Assembly (NCBI GenBank): GCA_022842285.1
Contig: JALHPV010000048.1
Coordinates: 1-32,324 of the forward strand
Length of the DNA: 32,324 nt
DNA from: Kofleriaceae bacterium
GTDB taxonomy: Bacteria > Myxococcota_A > Polyangia > Haliangiales > Haliangiaceae
Reading direction: 5' to 3'
Part shown: positions 32,206 to 32,324 of the stretch, piece by piece
Numbering within the stretch: the stretch's first letter is position 1
Layout of the letters: the number at the start of each line of letters is the position of its first letter
Notes under the pieces: model-generated
Seen by the model: only the letters and a program-made list of their open reading frames with translations
The model's database searches: none
Told to the model about the DNA's origin: nothing
Position numbers and translations under genes: made by a program

Positions 32206-32324
32206 GCACGCCGGTGCCCCAGATTCTCAACGCCAAGACGCCATAGACGCCAAGGTAAGAGGGTTCGAAGGCCCTTCGGGCCGGACGTCCGCGATGGTGC
32301 CGATTCAAGTTCGCGCGCATGCGC
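32206..32324. repeat. 119-bp direct repeat, copy 2, cut by the window edge
   Basis: Identical to 32053-32171 over its whole visible length. It reaches the last base of the window, so the match may extend further and more copies may follow. Confidence 0.95.

Noticed and set aside
31514-32320. 268-codon minus-strand frame containing two copies of a repeated peptide
   Set aside because: The repeated peptide only reflects the 119-bp DNA repeat, and the rest is antisense to the permease gene.
32053-32324. CRISPR array at the right end
   Set aside because: The repeats are 119 bp with a single 34-bp spacer and no cas genes; repeat size is far outside the CRISPR range.

Overview
The window is a high-GC bacterial chromosome segment with almost exclusive G/C at third codon positions. 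Several traits point to Myxococcota, probably a Haliangium/Kofleriaceae-like or Polyangia lineage: three Hanks-type Ser/Thr kinases, a TPR/PEGA-like protein, lipoproteins of the 'GCAQIAGI' type, an OmpA protein with thrombospondin-type-3 repeats, and a TIGR04552-like protein. The phylum is an inference from family content; no rRNA or other marker gene is present. I see no tRNA, rRNA, CRISPR, phage or intact transposase gene.

Layout. 1-171: 3' end of an unidentified gene. 262-3360: clpS, clpA and a GreB-like gene (CTG start overlapping the clpA stop, shortened coiled coil). 3434-7516: two paralogous membrane Ser/Thr kinases with DWG in place of DFG, separated by a roughly 290-bp CACGTG-rich element that carries a decayed four-helix-bundle gene and is flanked by a 22-bp duplication of the first kinase's 3' end. 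7557-8817: a 34-aa membrane peptide gene, a TIGR04552-like gene and a 31-aa membrane peptide gene. 9015-10933: tandem zinc-ribbon membrane proteins. 10958-13333: an ABC1/UbiB kinase divergent from an unknown protein. 13357-15806: lipoprotein plus TPR protein. 15954-21713 (minus strand): a third Ser/Thr kinase with a 39-bp minisatellite, ilvE and glnE. 21764-22870: dnaJ. 22890-25486 (minus strand): thioredoxin-like lipoprotein followed by OmpA/TSP3 protein. 25593-28417: OmpR-type regulator and histidine kinase. 28500-29243: gloB. 29266-31975: zinc-type quinone oxidoreductase and a two-gene ABC-2 exporter. 32021-32324: direct repeats that run off the window.

The most interesting signal is not a gene family. 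At 13 of the 18 starts that follow an intergenic gap, a TANNNT hexamer (a -10-like box) ends exactly 6, 7 or 8 nt before the start codon. This predicts leaderless mRNAs as the default mode for first genes in this genome. Downstream genes instead use ATGA-type overlaps or, for clpA, a GGAGG ribosome-binding site. At two divergent gene pairs (12742-12751 and 29250-29259) the two back-to-back -10 boxes overlap by the same central TA of a GTAC palindrome, so one 10-bp site could fire in both directions. The pattern also revises several starts (glnE to 21713, the oxidoreductase to 29266, the lipoprotein to 13357) and supports the small membrane peptide gene at 7557.

Functional themes are protein quality control (ClpS/ClpA, DnaJ), signalling (three Ser/Thr kinases, one two-component system), envelope proteins (OmpA, lipoproteins, zinc-ribbon membrane proteins), and nitrogen and branched-chain amino acid metabolism (GlnE, IlvE). 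Between 8818 and 9001, and in the short gaps not listed, I see nothing I can support.
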